DNA from: Pseudomonadota bacterium
GTDB lineage: Bacteria; Pseudomonadota; Alphaproteobacteria; Ferrovibrionales; Ferrovibrionaceae
DNA: 6,328 bases
Reading direction: 5' to 3'
Assembly (NCBI GenBank): GCA_023434425.1
Contig: JAEYSS010000098.1
Location: 1 to 6,328 of the forward strand
The notes under the pieces are model-generated. The model saw nothing but the letters and a program-made list of their open reading frames with translations. It was not told where the DNA came from and ran no database searches. How positions within the stretch are numbered: the first letter of the stretch is position 1; every line of letters starts with the position of its first letter. Both the position numbers and the translations under genes were made by a program. This document shows positions 5,689 through 6,328 of the stretch, piece by piece.

Positions 5689-6057
5689 TCAGTCCTGGGG
5701 CTTAAAATCGAGCGCCACGCCGTTGATGCAGTAGCGCAGGCCGGTCGGTGCCGGACCGTCCTCGAAGACATGGCCAAGATGGCCCTGGCATTTGGCGCAG
5801 TGGACCTCGACGCGGCGCATGCCGTGGCTGGTATCGACGCTGGCGGCGACATTGTCGGCCACCGGGGCATAGAAGCTCGGCCAGCCGCTGCCGCTATCGT
5901 ATTTGGTGTCGGAGGAAAACACCTCGGTGCCGCAGCCGGCGCAGTAATACTGACCTTTGCGTTTTTCCCGGTTCAGCTCGCTGGAGCCCGGCCGTTCGGT
6001 GCCGTGACCCCGCAGCACGCGCTCGGCTTCGGGGGAGAGGGATTTGGTGTCGGTCAT
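5689..6057 (-). CDS. msrB: Peptide-methionine (R)-S-oxide reductase MsrB
   Basis: This 122-residue soluble enzyme reduces the R epimer of methionine sulfoxide in oxidised proteins, normally recycled by thioredoxin. The whole MsrB domain is present. The zinc site is CxxC twice (Cys39/Cys42 and Cys87/Cys90). GWPSFY (58-63) and GHLGHVFEDGP (92-102) are intact, and the catalytic Cys110 lies in RYCING. The position that holds the recycling cysteine in E. coli-type enzymes (SGCGWPSF) is Ser57 here (SGSGWPSF), so sulfenic acid reduction should proceed by another cysteine or directly by thioredoxin. There is no signal peptide, so it is cytoplasmic. The ATG has AGGAGG (6070-6065) seven bases upstream and overlaps the preceding diguanylate cyclase stop as ATGA, which implies translational coupling. 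Confidence 0.97.
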   Translation of the reverse strand: MTDTKSLSPEAERVLRGHGTERPGSSELNREKRKGQYYCAGCGTEVFSSDTKYDSGSGWPSFYAPVADNVAASVDTSHGMRRVEVHCAKCQGHLGHVFEDGPAPTGLRYCINGVALDFKPQD

Positions 6058-6328
6058 GGCCGTTCCTCCTTCGCTGGCGACAAGCTAGCGCTCTGCGTCT
6101 CTGCTTCAACCGCCGCACGCACCACCCGGTTGCGGCCCTGCTGCTTGGCGCGGTAGAGCGCGGCATCGGCCTGCTGCATCCAGTCGTCGATCTGCTGGCC
6201 ATTGCCGAGCGGGGCCAGCCCGATGCTGACCGTCACGGATGCTGCATCGGGCATGGCGGCGGCAGCGATCCGCGCCCGCAGGTCTTCCGCGACTGTTTGT
6301 GCAGAACTTAAATCTGTATCGGGGAGCA
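6054..6328 (-). CDS. GGDEF diguanylate cyclase, C-terminal part (5' end outside window)
   Basis: The frame is open to the window's right edge, giving about 91 residues that begin LPDTDLSSAQTVAEDLRARI. This is the end of a GGDEF domain, which makes cyclic di-GMP from two GTP. The LPDTD block follows the (unseen) GGDEF loop. VTVSIGLA and DDWMQQADAALYRAKQQGRN are the conserved last strand and helix, the latter with the typical ADxALYxAKxxGRN signature. About 19 polar residues follow, ending EERP. The active site and any sensory N-terminus lie outside, so activity cannot be judged. Its TGA overlaps the msrB start (ATGA), placing both in one operon. There is no internal start of note; the ATG at 6254 is inside the domain. 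Confidence 0.92.
   Translation of the reverse strand, partial: LPDTDLSSAQTVAEDLRARIAAAAMPDAASVTVSIGLAPLGNGQQIDDWMQQADAALYRAKQQGRNRVVRAAVEAETQSASLSPAKEERP

Noticed and set aside
5641..5690. Terminator after msrB
   Set aside because: A short GGCA/TGCC hairpin exists, but on the minus strand it is followed later by an A-run, not a T-run.

Overview
The window is GC-rich chromosomal DNA, almost certainly from an alphaproteobacterium. The gene families, their order, the GC-biased third codon positions and the palindromic intergenic repeats all fit a Rhodospirillales-like organism, but the genus cannot be read from this stretch. All supported genes lie on the minus strand, so transcription runs from high to low coordinates. 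Long open frames on the plus strand are antisense shadows.

In transcription order, the right end (about 6328-5689) holds the C-terminal part of a GGDEF diguanylate cyclase that overlaps msrB (methionine-R-sulfoxide reductase) by an ATGA stop/start. A 348-base non-coding stretch follows (5341-5688) with a sigma-54-like -24/-12 element. It leads into amtB (3970-5340), an ammonium transporter with all the key channel residues but no adjacent glnK. A strong hairpin terminator (3909-3950) closes amtB.

The left part (92-3791) is a four-gene cluster of the Anbu type: a circularly permuted ATP-grasp protein (COG2308), an alpha-E protein (COG2307), a 61-residue two-helix membrane protein, and Anbu, the proteasome/HslV-like N-terminal-threonine protein (COG3484). 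In related bacteria these families sit together with a transglutaminase-like protein (COG1305). They have been proposed to make and process a peptide or amide-linked product, whose identity is not established. No transglutaminase gene is present between alpha-E and Anbu here; the small membrane protein occupies that place.

The cluster's junctions are unusual. Three different palindromic repeats lie at the ATP-grasp/alpha-E gap, the small-protein/Anbu gap and downstream of Anbu. The first has apparently been inserted at the start of the alpha-E gene. It leaves a relict start (overlapping the ATP-grasp stop as TGATG, with a good Shine-Dalgarno) about 134 bases upstream of the present start, joined to it by a 46-codon open frame that ends in ATGCTGA. 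The start codon of the small membrane protein is buried in a perfect 8-bp hairpin with a GAGA loop. These features suggest post-transcriptional tuning of the cluster; that is inference.
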